A stretch of DNA of 64,000 nucleotides from Aurantiacibacter arachoides (lineage in GTDB: Bacteria; Pseudomonadota; Alphaproteobacteria; Sphingomonadales; Sphingomonadaceae): contig NZ_WTYH01000001.1 of assembly GCF_009827335.1 (NCBI RefSeq), positions 1,612,001-1,676,000 of the forward strand. The letters run 5' to 3'. How positions within the stretch are numbered: position 1 is the first letter of the stretch; every line of letters begins with the position of its first letter. Made by a program: the position numbers and the translations under genes. The notes under the pieces are model-generated. The model saw nothing but the letters and a program-made list of their open reading frames with translations. It was not told where the DNA came from and made no database searches. This document shows, one piece after another, positions 27,967-36,886 of the stretch.

Positions 27967-28601
27967 GCGAACAGCTCCATCTGCGCGACGGGGGCAAAGC
28001 TGCGGCGGTGGAGCGGCGTCGGCCCGTGGGTGCGCAACGCGGCCAGATGCTCGGCGCTGCCATAGCCCTTGTTGCGCTCCCACCCGTAATGCGGATGGTC
28101 GCGCGCGGCCTCGGCCATCAGCCGGTCGCGGTATTCCTTGGCAAGGATACTGGCCGCGCCGATCGCCGGCTCGCGCGCGTCCCCCCGCACGATCGCGCGG
28201 GCGGGCCAGCGCCATTCGGCACGGCGACCACTGGGGGTGAGATTGCCGTCGACCAGCACCTCGTGGCAATCAAGGCCCAGCGCCTCGCACAGGTGATGCA
28301 TGGCCATGGTCATCGCCAGCATCGTGGCGCCGAAGATATTGAGCCGGTCGATATCCTCCACACCGACCACGCCGATGCCGAAGGCGCAGCGGCGGCGGAT
28401 GCGGGCCTCCGCCTCGGCGCGGGCGGAGGGGCTGAGCGCCTTGCTGTCACCCAGGCCCTTTGGCCTAGGCTTGCAAAGCACCACGGCGGCGGCCACCACG
28501 GGGCCGGCCAGCGGTCCGCGCCCGGCCTCGTCAACCCCGGCGACAAGCGGCAGGGGGCCGAGACCGGCACAAAAATCAGGTGAAGGTGTTCCAGAGAGCA
28601 T
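27963..28601 (-). CDS. rnhB: Ribonuclease HII
   Basis: A 212-residue RNase HII that removes RNA from RNA-DNA hybrids and single ribonucleotides. The active-site motif VAGVDEAGRGPLAGPVV is present with Asp24 and Glu25, as are GDSKALS, a VDG-N strand and AASILAKEYRD with the later catalytic Asp. The protein ends QMELFA, a match to the QxxLF sliding-clamp-binding peptide. ATG 28601 is chosen; TTG 28607 is possible. The start codon shares a CATG with the divergent sugar dehydrogenase gene, so one of the two starts may be displaced. Confidence 0.94.
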   Translation of the reverse strand: MLSGTPSPDFCAGLGPLPLVAGVDEAGRGPLAGPVVAAAVVLCKPRPKGLGDSKALSPSARAEAEARIRRRCAFGIGVVGVEDIDRLNIFGATMLAMTMAMHHLCEALGLDCHEVLVDGNLTPSGRRAEWRWPARAIVRGDAREPAIGAASILAKEYRDRLMAEAARDHPHYGWERNKGYGSAEHLAALRTHGPTPLHRRSFAPVAQMELFA

Positions 28602-29800
28602 GAGCAAGACTATTCCCAGCGCCGCCTTATTCTTTGCAACCCTTGGCCTCGCAAGCTGCCAGGCCGCGGAAATGGGGGATACCGCCCCGGTTTCCGCATC
28701 CAGTTCGGCCAGCGCCGTCGCACGGGGTGAGGCCGTCGCGCTGCAGGGGCAGTTCGCCCTTTGCCGCGACCAGCCAGGGCACTTATGCGGAACCCTGGGC
28801 GCTGGCGTTCGAGCCGGGAACGGGGCGCATCTTCATCACCGAGAAACGCGGCACGGCGAAACTCTACGATCCGGCGAGCGGCACCACCCGCGAGGTGACG
28901 GGTCTGCCCGAGGTCGCCTATGGCGGCCAGGGCGGCCTGGGCGACGTGGCCTTTGCACCCGACTATGCCAGCAGCCGCACGATCTATCTCAGCTGGGCGC
29001 AGGCCGCCAGCAGCGGCGCCCGGCGCGCTGTGGTGGGTCGCGGCACGCTGTCGTGCGAGGCCGCAGGCGAATGCCGGGTCGAGGGTCTGACGCAGATCTG
29101 GCAGCAGAGCGTGCCGATCGAGAGTCCCGGCCACTTCAGCCACAAGATCGCCTTCAGCCCCGACGGGCGTTACCTGTTCGTCGCCAGCGGTGACCGGATG
29201 CAGGGCGCCCCGGCGCAGGACCTCACCAACAACCTGGGCACCGTCGTGCGTCTTACCCCCGATGGCCGCGCCGCACCCGGCAATCCGTTTGCGGATCGCG
29301 GCGGGGCCACTGCCGAGATCTGGAGTTACGGCCACCGCAATATTCTGGGCATCGGCTTCGATCCGCAGGGGCAGCTCTGGGAAATCGAGCACGGTCCGGC
29401 CGGCGGTGACGAGCTGAACCGTGTCGAGCGCGGCGCCAACTACGGCTGGCCGACCCGCAGCAACGGCGATAACTATGATGGCAGCAACATCCCCGATCAC
29501 ACCGCAGACGATGGCTTTGCCAAGCCCGCGATCAGCTGGGATCCGGTCATCGCGCCCGGGGACATGATCTTCTACACAGGCGACATGTTTGCCGATTGGC
29601 GCGGACAGGTGCTGGCGGCGAACCTGCGCACCACCTCCATCAGCCGCATCGCCGCAGATGCCAGCGCGAACAGCGCCAGCGAGGAGGCGCGGTACGAGTT
29701 CCCCCACCGGCTGCGCGACATTGCCCAGGCTCCCGACGGGGCGGTGTGGGTGATCGAGGATGGCGAAGGCGGACGGCTTATCCGCCTGACGCCGCGCTAG
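28600..29800 (+). CDS. PQQ-dependent sugar dehydrogenase-like lipoprotein, frameshifted
   Basis: A soluble-glucose-dehydrogenase-type six-bladed beta-propeller (Asd/YliI family) that would oxidise aldose sugars with PQQ outside the cytoplasm. The N-terminus lies in one frame: ATG 28600, hydrophobic core and lipobox LGLASC. The body lies in the next frame from about 28750: SQGTYAEPWALAFEPG, YGGQGGLGDVAFAPDY, HFSHKIAFSPDG, YGHRNILGIGF, EHGPAGGDELN and NYGWPTRSNGDNYDG. Removing one G from the G4 run at 28746-28749 joins them into a continuous protein. So this is either a real one-base frameshift, leaving the gene without its signal peptide, or an assembly error. The body itself is intact. Confidence 0.82.
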
Positions 29801-29844
29801 TTTCGATTGCGCACCCGGCCCGCCCGCCCTATCGGCGCGCGCCC

Positions 29845-30378
29845 ATGGATGCCGCAACCGCCACGCTGATCCCGCTCGAAGCGGTCGAGCCCGCGATGAT
29901 CGAACACTTGCTCGATCGCGCGTTCGGCGATGGGCGTCATGCCCGCACCGCCTATCTCGTGCGACAGGGCACCGAATGGCTGCCTGGCCTGAGCTTCGCC
30001 ATGCTCGACGAGGATGCGCTGCTGGCCGGCACGATCCAGGTCTGGCCGGTCGCGCTGACCGATCCCGGCGGCCGCCGCCACCCGATGCTGATGGTCGGTC
30101 CCGTCGCCGTCGTGCCCGAACGGCAGGGTGAGGGCTTCGGCCAGGCATTGATGGCAGCGATGACCGCCACGATCGACGCCTCGGCGAGGCAAGGGGCAGC
30201 CCCCCTGCCCCAGGTCCTGATCGGCGATCCCGACTATTATCAGCGCTTCGGCTTTGCCGCCGCGCCCCCGCAGGGGTGGCACTTGCCCGGCCCGTTCGAG
30301 CGCCATCGCCTGATGGTTCGCTGCGACAATCCGGCCGTTCTGCCGGACGAAGGCACGCTCGGCCCTTGGATTGGCTGA
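29845..30378 (+). CDS. GNAT-family N-acetyltransferase
   Basis: A 177-residue acetyltransferase. The acetyl-CoA motif is VGPVAVVPERQGEGFGQALM (motif A, [RQ]-x-x-G-x-G/A) and QVLIGDPDYYQRFGFAAA is the typical YhbS-like C-terminal strand. Substrate unknown. I start at ATG 29845, which begins MDAATATLIPLE; the open frame above has no family-like sequence. It heads a run of four same-strand genes with DUF1285, Nudix and cca. Confidence 0.88.
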   Translation: MDAATATLIPLEAVEPAMIEHLLDRAFGDGRHARTAYLVRQGTEWLPGLSFAMLDEDALLAGTIQVWPVALTDPGGRRHPMLMVGPVAVVPERQGEGFGQALMAAMTATIDASARQGAAPLPQVLIGDPDYYQRFGFAAAPPQGWHLPGPFERHRLMVRCDNPAVLPDEGTLGPWIG

Positions 30379-30404
30379 CGCGCCGTGCCATCGGACTGTA
30401 ACCG

Positions 30405-30968
30405 ATGGCCTATGATGTTCCCCCCGACCTTGCCGCGCTGAGCCTTGCCGAGATCACCGACCTGGTCGCGGCGCGCAAGCTGCCGCCGGTCGACCAGTGG
30501 AACCCGCAGGCCACCAGCGACAGCAGGATGCGCATTGCCGAGGGCGGCACGTGGTATCACGACGGCAGCCCGATCACCCGCGCAGGGATGGTGCGCGCCT
30601 TTGCCAGCCTGCTGCGCCGCGATGCGGATGGCAGCCACTGGCTCGTCACCCCGCATTACCGGCAGAGTATTGCCGTGGAGGATGCAGCCTTCATGGCGGT
30701 GGACATGAAGGCCGAGGGCGGCGCACTGACATTCCGCCTCAACACCGATGATCTTGTCGTGGCCGGCCCCGATCACCCCCTGCGCGCCGCGGGCGATGCC
30801 GATGCGCCGGCGATCTACCTCGCCGTGCGCCATGGCACGGAGGCGCGGCTGGACCGGTCAACCTGGCTGCAACTTGTCGATCACGCGCTCGCCGGCGGCG
30901 GCGATGGCAGTCCCGATACCCTGCGCGTGGAAAGCCAAGGCGCGACATTCGTCCTGGTGCCGGCATGA
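30405..30968 (+). CDS. DUF1285 protein
   Basis: A 187-residue protein of the DUF1285 family, recognised by RIAEGGTWYHDGSPITRAGMV, then LLRRDADGSHWLVTP and YRQSIAVEDAAFMAVDMK. No biochemical function is established. It is conserved in alphaproteobacteria next to the Nudix and cca genes, as here, and its stop overlaps the Nudix start by four bases. Confidence 0.88.
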   Translation: MAYDVPPDLAALSLAEITDLVAARKLPPVDQWNPQATSDSRMRIAEGGTWYHDGSPITRAGMVRAFASLLRRDADGSHWLVTPHYRQSIAVEDAAFMAVDMKAEGGALTFRLNTDDLVVAGPDHPLRAAGDADAPAIYLAVRHGTEARLDRSTWLQLVDHALAGGGDGSPDTLRVESQGATFVLVPA

Positions 30969-31567
30969 GCGCGCTGTTCGATCGGCTTGCGCGGCTGTTC
31001 GAGGCCACCCATCACATCGGCATAGAGGGGATGCGCGACGACAGCGATTTCGCGCCCGAACCCTTGCGCGATGCCGCCGTGCTCATCGCCGTCACCGACC
31101 GCGCGGACCCCGGCTTGTTGCTCACCCATCGGCCAGAGACCATGGCCGCCCATCCCGGACAGGTCGCCTTTCCGGGCGGCAAGCTGGAGCCGGGCGAGGA
31201 TGCCATCGCCGCGGCACTGCGCGAGGCCGAGGAGGAACTAGCCATCGACCCTGCGCAAGTGCGCGTGGTGGGTGCGGCCGAACCGTTCGTCACGGGGTCG
31301 GGCTTCCTGCTCACCCCGGTGCTCGGCCTCGTCCCGCACGATCTGCCGATCCGGCCCGACCCGCGCGAAGTGGCCGACTGGTTCGAGGCGCCGCTGCGCC
31401 ACGTTCTCGACCCCGCGAACCACGTGGCGAAAACAGGCCTGTTTCGCGGGCACGAGCGTGCCTACACCCAAATCGACTGGCAGGGCCACCGCATCTGGGG
31501 CATCACCGCCGGCATCATCGTCAACCTGTCACACCGGCTGGCGTGGACGGAACTGGCCGATGGCTGA
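30965..31567 (+). CDS. Nudix hydrolase, CoA pyrophosphatase type
   Basis: A 200-residue Nudix protein. The Nudix box runs GGKLEPGEDAIAAALREAEE and continues ELAI; it keeps the E-x7-R-E-x2-E-E core for metal binding, with Ala at the late Gly position. The preceding RPETMAAHPGQVAFPGG is the NuCoA signature seen in CoA-specific members such as NudL, which cut CoA to phosphopantetheine and 3',5'-ADP. It overlaps both the DUF1285 gene and cca. Confidence 0.92.
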   Translation: MSALFDRLARLFEATHHIGIEGMRDDSDFAPEPLRDAAVLIAVTDRADPGLLLTHRPETMAAHPGQVAFPGGKLEPGEDAIAAALREAEEELAIDPAQVRVVGAAEPFVTGSGFLLTPVLGLVPHDLPIRPDPREVADWFEAPLRHVLDPANHVAKTGLFRGHERAYTQIDWQGHRIWGITAGIIVNLSHRLAWTELADG

Positions 31568-32789
31568 GGACGCGCGAAGCCTGCCTCCTACACTGCCCGC
31601 CAACGCCTGGTGCGGCCGCGCCGACCTGCTGCGCCTTGTCGAGGTGCTGGGCGCAGAGAACCTGCGCTGGGTCGGCGGCGCGGTGCGCGATACGTTGCTG
31701 GGCAGCAGCGCGCACGATATCGACGCTGCCACGACGCACCAGCCCGCAGAGGTCGTGCGGCGACTGGAGGCCGCCGGCATTCGCTCCGTCCCCACCGGCA
31801 TTGCGCACGGCACCATTACCGCCGTGCTCGACGGCGGCCACGTGGAGATCACCACGCTGCGCCATGACGTCGCCACCGATGGACGCCACGCCAACGTTGC
31901 CTTCACGGACGACTGGCGAGAGGACGCCGCAAGGCGCGATTTCACCATCAACGCGCTTTATGCCCATCCCCTGACGCTCGAGATTTTCGACTGGTTCGGC
32001 GGATTGGCCGATCTCGCCGCCAGCCGCGTGCGCTTCATCGGCGACGCGCGGGCGCGTATTCGCGAGGATCACCTGCGCATCCTGCGCTATTACCGCTTCC
32101 AGGCGCGGTTCGGCAGCGTGCTGGATGCCGAGGCGGAGGCCGCCTGCGCCGAACTTGCCCCCATGCTCAAGGGCCTCAGCCGCGAGCGGGTGGGCTGGGA
32201 ATTGCAGAACCTGCTCTCCCTCGCCGACCCTGTGGAAACGGTGCGACGCATGGCCGGGAATGGCGTGCTTGCCGTGGTGCTGCCGGAAACTGGCGAGCGC
32301 GAGATCGATGCCTTTGCCGCGCTCGTGAAGGCGGAGGCGGACGCTGCCTTGCCGCCATCCTCCATCCGCCGGCTAGCCGCGCTGCTGCCCGCCGATCCCC
32401 GGGTGGCCGAGACCGTTGCCGCACGGCTGCGCCTGTCCACGGCGTCGCGCCGCCGTTTGGTGACGGCGGCCCGGCGCGACGACGCGCCCGGCGATGCCCG
32501 CGCACTCGCCTTCCGGCTGGGGCGGGAGGAGGCCTACGACCGGTTGCTCCTCACGGACAGCGATACGGCTCCGCTCAACGGCTGGGACATTCCGCAGTTT
32601 CCGCTGAAGGGCGGCGCCGTGGTGGAGCGCGGCGTGGGTGCGGGGCCCGCTGTCGCACGCATCCTCAACATGGTGCAGGATCGCTGGATTGCAGAGGGCT
32701 TCCCCGACGCCGAACGGGTGCATGCGATGCTCGAAGACCTGCTGGCCGCCGAGCGCCACAATCCGGACACAGTCAACATCAGTACTTGA
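31560..32789 (+). CDS. cca: CCA tRNA nucleotidyltransferase / poly(A)-polymerase family
   Basis: A 409-residue class II nucleotidyltransferase that adds or repairs the 3' CCA of tRNA. RWVGGAVRDTLLG carries the G-G-x-V-R-D motif and HDIDAAT the catalytic Asp pair; RRDFTINALY, DWFGGLADL and EDHLRILRYYRFQARFG follow in order. ATG 31560 overlaps the Nudix stop by 8 bases, so the genes are probably coupled. Confidence 0.95.
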   Translation: MAEDARSLPPTLPANAWCGRADLLRLVEVLGAENLRWVGGAVRDTLLGSSAHDIDAATTHQPAEVVRRLEAAGIRSVPTGIAHGTITAVLDGGHVEITTLRHDVATDGRHANVAFTDDWREDAARRDFTINALYAHPLTLEIFDWFGGLADLAASRVRFIGDARARIREDHLRILRYYRFQARFGSVLDAEAEAACAELAPMLKGLSRERVGWELQNLLSLADPVETVRRMAGNGVLAVVLPETGEREIDAFAALVKAEADAALPPSSIRRLAALLPADPRVAETVAARLRLSTASRRRLVTAARRDDAPGDARALAFRLGREEAYDRLLLTDSDTAPLNGWDIPQFPLKGGAVVERGVGAGPAVARILNMVQDRWIAEGFPDAERVHAMLEDLLAAERHNPDTVNIST

Positions 32790-32997
32790 AACCTGCCGTT
32801 CCGATGGTGCAGGAGGGGTTCAGGGAACAGGCCTTACAAGGCGATCCCAAGGGAAGGGACCGGATTGGGTCCCAGTGTCTGCCCCGGGTATCTGGCCCGG
32901 ACGGCTTGCCGCCCGCATAGATGTTTCCGGCCATCGTCGGATACTATCCACCACGCTCTGCGCCTCATGCGCGCATGGCTCAACAAGGGAATTTCGC

Positions 32998-33495
32998 ATG
33001 AAGATTATCGCTTTCACCGCCGCTGCCGCCTTGGCCGCCCTCACCGCCGCGCCCGCCGCGGCGCAGGATGCTGGTGCCACCGTGATGGGCAACGACGGCG
33101 TCGCCATCGGCACCGTACTGGCGAACGACGGCACCACCGTGGTTCTCGACACGGGCACCTGGCAGGTTCCGCTCGGCCCCGATGCCTTTGCCCAGAACGA
33201 GGGCACATGGACGCTCAACACCACCAAGGCCGAGCTTGAGACCGCCTACAGCGGCATGGTGGCCGAACAGGAAGCCGCGCTCGCGTCGGCGCTGACCGTG
33301 GGCGCCGAGGTGGTGACCGCCGATGCCCAGGCGCTCGGCCCGGTGAGCGAGGTCAACGATACCACCGTGGTCGTCACCCACATGGATACCCCGCTCGCCC
33401 TGCCGCGCGAAGCCTTTGCCGTCGACGGCAACGGCACGCTGATGGTGCGCGCCGACATGGCGGCGATCATGGCGGCGATGAACGGCGCCGGCTGA
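32998..33495 (+). CDS. Exported protein, PRC-barrel-like repeats, unknown function
   Basis: A 165-residue precursor with a clean signal peptide ending APAAA-Q. The mature protein contains two similar modules: the first reads GNDGVAIGTVLANDGTTVVLDTG and ends in VPLGPDAF, the second reads VSEVNDTTVVVTHMD and ends in LALPREAF. Each looks like a PRC-barrel-type sheet. It is acidic and rich in Ala/Thr. A strong terminator follows, so it is probably a single-gene unit with the 208-base gap upstream as promoter region. Confidence 0.75.
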   Translation: MKIIAFTAAAALAALTAAPAAAQDAGATVMGNDGVAIGTVLANDGTTVVLDTGTWQVPLGPDAFAQNEGTWTLNTTKAELETAYSGMVAEQEAALASALTVGAEVVTADAQALGPVSEVNDTTVVVTHMDTPLALPREAFAVDGNGTLMVRADMAAIMAAMNGAG

Positions 33496-33516
33496 ACCTC
33501 GGCACGACGCATTTGG

Positions 33517-33553
33517 AAGGGGCCGGCGGAGCGATCCGCCGGCCCCTTTTTTT
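33517..33553 (+). terminator. Rho-independent terminator
   Basis: A 12-bp stem GGGGCCGGCGGA / TCCGCCGGCCCC with a GCGA tetraloop and seven T residues, 24 bases after the exported-protein gene. It also separates this gene from the convergent parC end. Confidence 0.92.
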
Positions 33554-33574
33554 GCGTCGCCTGATCCTATCGCG

Positions 33575-35902
33575 TCAAAAGGTGTTGTCCTTCGGGAAAC
33601 CCTGCGGGGGCAGGCGGCCCGCCGCGCCGCGGGCGACCTTCCACATACCGATTTCATTCTCCGTCCGCGTGCGGCCCGTATCGCCGCCCATCGCCCAGCT
33701 GAGCCCATCGGCAAGCGTGAACGTGGTCGCATCCGACAGGCCGCCGCCACCCGGCCCCGGGCGGTAGCGTTGCAGGGTCACGCCCTGCCCGCGGCTCATC
33801 ACCGGCATCTCCTCCAGCGCGAAGACCACCAGCTTGCGGTTTTCTCCCACCACCGCGACATGATCGTGTGCGGGGGCGACGGGACGGACCACCAGCAGCT
33901 TCGCGCCGGCTTTCAGGTTGACCACCTGGCGGCCCTTGCGCGTTTCGGCCAGCAGCTCGTCGGTGATGGCGACAAAGCCCTTGCCGATGGTGCTGGCGAG
34001 CAGGAGCTGCTTGTCCCTTTCGTGCACCACCAGGTTCACGATCTTCGCGCTCGCATCGATGTCGAGCGTGTTGCGCACCGGTTCGCCGAAACCGCGCGCA
34101 CCGGGCAGCCGGTCCGCCCCCAGCGTGAAGAAACGCCCGTCGTCGCCGGCGATGAGGAGCTTGTCGGTCGTCTGGCAATGGATGGCAAAGGCCGGCCCGT
34201 CGCCTTCCTTGTACTTGAAATCGCCCGCGCCGTCCGTGCCCAGGTCGACGTGGCCCTTGGCCGCGCGCACCCAGCCCTTCTGGCTCAGGATGACGGTGAC
34301 CGGCTCCTTCTCGATCATCGCGCCCGGATCGTATTCCACCGTCGGGGCGGCCTCGGCGATGGTCGTGCGGCGGCGGCCCAGCGCGGTCTCTTCGGCATAG
34401 TCCTTGCGCAGCGCGGCCATGTCCCGTTTCAGGCGGTTGCGTTGCTTGATCGGGCTGGCCAGCAGCGCCTCGAGCTCGCCCTGTTCCTTCAGCAGGTCAT
34501 CCTTTTCGCCGCGCAGCTGCATCTCTTCCAGCTTGCGCAAGCTGCGCAGCCGCATGTTGAGGATTGCCTCGGCCTGGCGGTCGGTCAGAGCGAATTCGGC
34601 CATCATCACGGCCTTGGGCTCGTCCTCGGTACGGATGATCTCGATCACCCGGTCGAGGTTGAGGAAGGCGATGATGTAACCTTCGACCAGCTCCAGTCGG
34701 TCGGCGATTTTCGCCAGTCGATGCTGGCTGCGGCGCTGTAGGATGTCGATCTGGTGCGCCACCCAGTGGGTCAGCAGTTCCTTCAGCCCCATCACCATCG
34801 GCGTGCGCGTATGATCGAGCACGTTGAGGTTGAGGCTGAAACGCGTCTCCAGATCGGTGAGCTTGTAGACGCTTTCCTTCAGCAGTTCCGGATCGACGTT
34901 GCGGCTGCGCGGCACCAGGACGATGCGGATATGCTCGTCGCTCTCGTCGCGCACGTCCTCCAGGATCGGCAGCTTGCGATCGCCGATCAGCGCGGCAATC
35001 TGCTCGATCAGCTTGCCCTTGGGCACCTGGTAGGGGATTTCGCTGATGACCAGCTGCCAGCCGCCGCCCTTCGCGCGCTCGATCCCCGCAAGCCGGTTGG
35101 TGTCACTGTCGGCTTCGGGCGCATGGAACCTGCCGCGCAGGCGAAAACTGCCGCGCCCGGTTTCATAGGCGTGGGATATGGCCGCGGCGCTATCCACCAC
35201 CAGCCCGCCGGTGGCAAAGTCCGGACCTTGGAACTTGGCCATCAGTTCGGCATGGGTGACGTCCTTGTTGAACAACACCAGCTCGGCCGCGTCGAGCACT
35301 TCGGCCACGTTGTGGCTGGGCACGGATGTGGCCATGCCCACCGCGATCCCGCTCGACCCGTTGGCGAGGAGGTTGGGGAACAACCCAGGGAAAAGGACCG
35401 GTTCCTCCTCCTCGTTGTTGTAGGTCGGCACGAAGTTCACCGTGCCCTCGTCCAGCCCGGCCATCAGCTGCATCGCGGTGCGCGTCAGGCGGCATTCGGT
35501 GTAGCGTTCGGCCGCCGCGCCATCGCCATCGATGTTGCCGAAATTGCCCTGCCCCTCCACCAGCGGATAGCGCAGCGAAAATGGCTGGGCGAGGCGCACC
35601 ATGGCATCGTAGAGCGCCACGTTGCCGTGCGGGTGGTACTTGCCCATCACGTCGCCGACGACGCGGCTGGACTTCTTGAACGAGCTGTCGGGTGACAACC
35701 GCAGCCCGCGCATGCCCCACAGGATACGGCGGTGAACAGGTTTCAGACCGTCGCGCAGATCGGGCAGCGAGCGCGCGGTGATCGTGGAGAGGGCGTAGAC
35801 CAGGTACCGTTCGGACAGGGCGCTTTCGAACGGCTCGCGCTCGATCCCTTCCTCGGCAATGGGCTCGTCGGGCGTAATCGTGTCGTCGGGAGGGCTTGCC
35901 AT
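33575..35902 (-). CDS. parC: DNA topoisomerase IV subunit A
   Basis: A 775-residue type IIA topoisomerase subunit that decatenates daughter chromosomes with ParE. It has [17 protein letters not shown], the active-site Tyr134 in [21 protein letters not shown], and a C-terminal domain of gyrase-A-like blades ([12 protein letters not shown] and [13 protein letters not shown]). It is ParC rather than GyrA by the short C-terminal domain and N-terminus. In the quinolone-determining region [12 protein letters not shown], the residue matching E. coli Ser80 is Val95 and that matching Glu84 is Asp99. parE is not in the window. Confidence 0.95.
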   Translation of the reverse strand: MASPPDDTITPDEPIAEEGIEREPFESALSERYLVYALSTITARSLPDLRDGLKPVHRRILWGMRGLRLSPDSSFKKSSRVVGDVMGKYHPHGNVALYDAMVRLAQPFSLRYPLVEGQGNFGNIDGDGAAAERYTECRLTRTAMQLMAGLDEGTVNFVPTYNNEEEEPVLFPGLFPNLLANGSSGIAVGMATSVPSHNVAEVLDAAELVLFNKDVTHAELMAKFQGPDFATGGLVVDSAAAISHAYETGRGSFRLRGRFHAPEADSDTNRLAGIERAKGGGWQLVISEIPYQVPKGKLIEQIAALIGDRKLPILEDVRDESDEHIRIVLVPRSRNVDPELLKESVYKLTDLETRFSLNLNVLDHTRTPMVMGLKELLTHWVAHQIDILQRRSQHRLAKIADRLELVEGYIIAFLNLDRVIEIIRTEDEPKAVMMAEFALTDRQAEAILNMRLRSLRKLEEMQLRGEKDDLLKEQGELEALLASPIKQRNRLKRDMAALRKDYAEETALGRRRTTIAEAAPTVEYDPGAMIEKEPVTVILSQKGWVRAAKGHVDLGTDGAGDFKYKEGDGPAFAIHCQTTDKLLIAGDDGRFFTLGADRLPGARGFGEPVRNTLDIDASAKIVNLVVHERDKQLLLASTIGKGFVAITDELLAETRKGRQVVNLKAGAKLLVVRPVAPAHDHVAVVGENRKLVVFALEEMPVMSRGQGVTLQRYRPGPGGGGLSDATTFTLADGLSWAMGGDTGRTRTENEIGMWKVARGAAGRLPPQGFPKDNTF

Positions 35903-36008
35903 GCGGCTCGCCCTATCACCGTCACCGTTCGGCTGACAGTTCGGAAACCGCCTCTTTCCCCATCCGTTGGGCGAGCAAAGGCTAATTCAAAGAAAGGTCC
36001 TTTCCCCA

Positions 36009-36551
36009 ATGTCAAAGCGCATCATGATCCTCGCCACCAACGGTTTCGAGCAATCCGAACTGGAACAGCCCAAGGCGACACTGGAAAAGCAGGGCTACGA
36101 ATGCATCGTCGTCAGCCCGGAAGAGGGCGAGATAAAGGGCTGGGACCAGGATAACTGGGGCGACAGCGTGAAGGTCGACATGGCGCTCGCCGACGCCAAC
36201 GAGAGCGATTTCGATGCCCTCGTTCTGCCCGGCGGCCAGATGAACCCCGATATCCTGCGCATGGAAGACAAGGCCATCGAACTCGTTCGCGCCTTCGACG
36301 ATGCAGGCAAGCCGATCGCGGCGATCTGCCATGGCCCGTGGCTGCTGGTGGAAGCCGACATCGTCGACGGTCGCAAGGTGACGAGCTGGCCGTCGGTGCG
36401 CACCGATTTGGAAAACGCCGGTGCCGACGTGGTGGACGACAAGGCCGTTGTCGACGGCAACCTCGTGACCAGCCGTAACCCGGACGACATTCCCGCCTTC
36501 TGCGAGGCGCTGATCGACCTGCTCGAAACCGAGACTGCCGAAATCGCCTGA
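36009..36551 (+). CDS. DJ-1/PfpI family protein
   Basis: A 180-residue class I glutamine-amidotransferase-like protein of the PfpI/YhbO subgroup. ILATNGFEQSELEQP is the N-terminal signature with the conserved Glu, FDALVLPGG follows, and AAICHGPWLL carries the nucleophilic Cys with His next to it. Family members are reported as deglycases or glyoxalase III-type enzymes and stress proteins; older labels call them proteases. ATG 36009 was chosen. The upstream gap is short and the gene is followed by its own terminator. Confidence 0.93.
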   Translation: MSKRIMILATNGFEQSELEQPKATLEKQGYECIVVSPEEGEIKGWDQDNWGDSVKVDMALADANESDFDALVLPGGQMNPDILRMEDKAIELVRAFDDAGKPIAAICHGPWLLVEADIVDGRKVTSWPSVRTDLENAGADVVDDKAVVDGNLVTSRNPDDIPAFCEALIDLLETETAEIA

Positions 36552-36575
36552 TCGGCTTTCACCGTCAGTTCGCGG

Positions 36576-36611
36576 AAGGCCCCGTCGCTCGACCGAGCGG
36601 CAGGGCCTTTT
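36576..36611 (+). terminator. Rho-independent terminator after the PfpI gene
   Basis: AAGGCCC pairs with GGGCCTT and an inner CGCTCG/CGAGCG helix lies within, followed by TTTT; it starts 25 bases after the stop. Confidence 0.85.
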
Positions 36612-36651
36612 GGCGGCTGGGTCAAACGAAAAGTGAAATGCGCGCGTGGCG

Positions 36652-36870
36652 ATGAGCCGGATGACGGTAAGCTACGAAAGCGCCGCGCCAGTAGGCATTG
36701 AATTTCTTTCACCGGCGCGCGGCGCATTCGGTGCAGTCGGTGGGATTCTCGGCTCTCTGGCGGCCATTGCCATTCTGCTGGCGACGGTTGGCATACCGGT
36801 GCTAGGCGGCTTGCTGGGCCTGCGCTGGCTCAGGCAGCGGCTTGCCGTGGGTCCCGCGGCGGTGGGCTGA
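36652..36870 (+). CDS. Possible small membrane protein
   Basis: A 72-residue frame with one long hydrophobic stretch (GAVGGILGSLAAIAILLATVGIPVLGG) and a basic end (LRWLRQRLA). It fills the gap between the PfpI terminator and the convergent fusion gene. No clear ribosome-binding site is seen and no family is recognised, so it may be a real one-helix protein or a chance frame. Confidence 0.35.
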   Translation: MSRMTVSYESAAPVGIEFLSPARGAFGAVGGILGSLAAIAILLATVGIPVLGGLLGLRWLRQRLAVGPAAVG

Positions 36871-36886
36871 TCGCTTGCAGGCGGTC

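Noticed and set aside
28634..29800. Reading the sugar dehydrogenase as an intact gene starting at TTG 28634
   Set aside because: The first 45 residues would be Arg/Pro-rich and lack a signal peptide, while the signal peptide and lipobox lie in the neighbouring frame, so a frameshift explains the data better.
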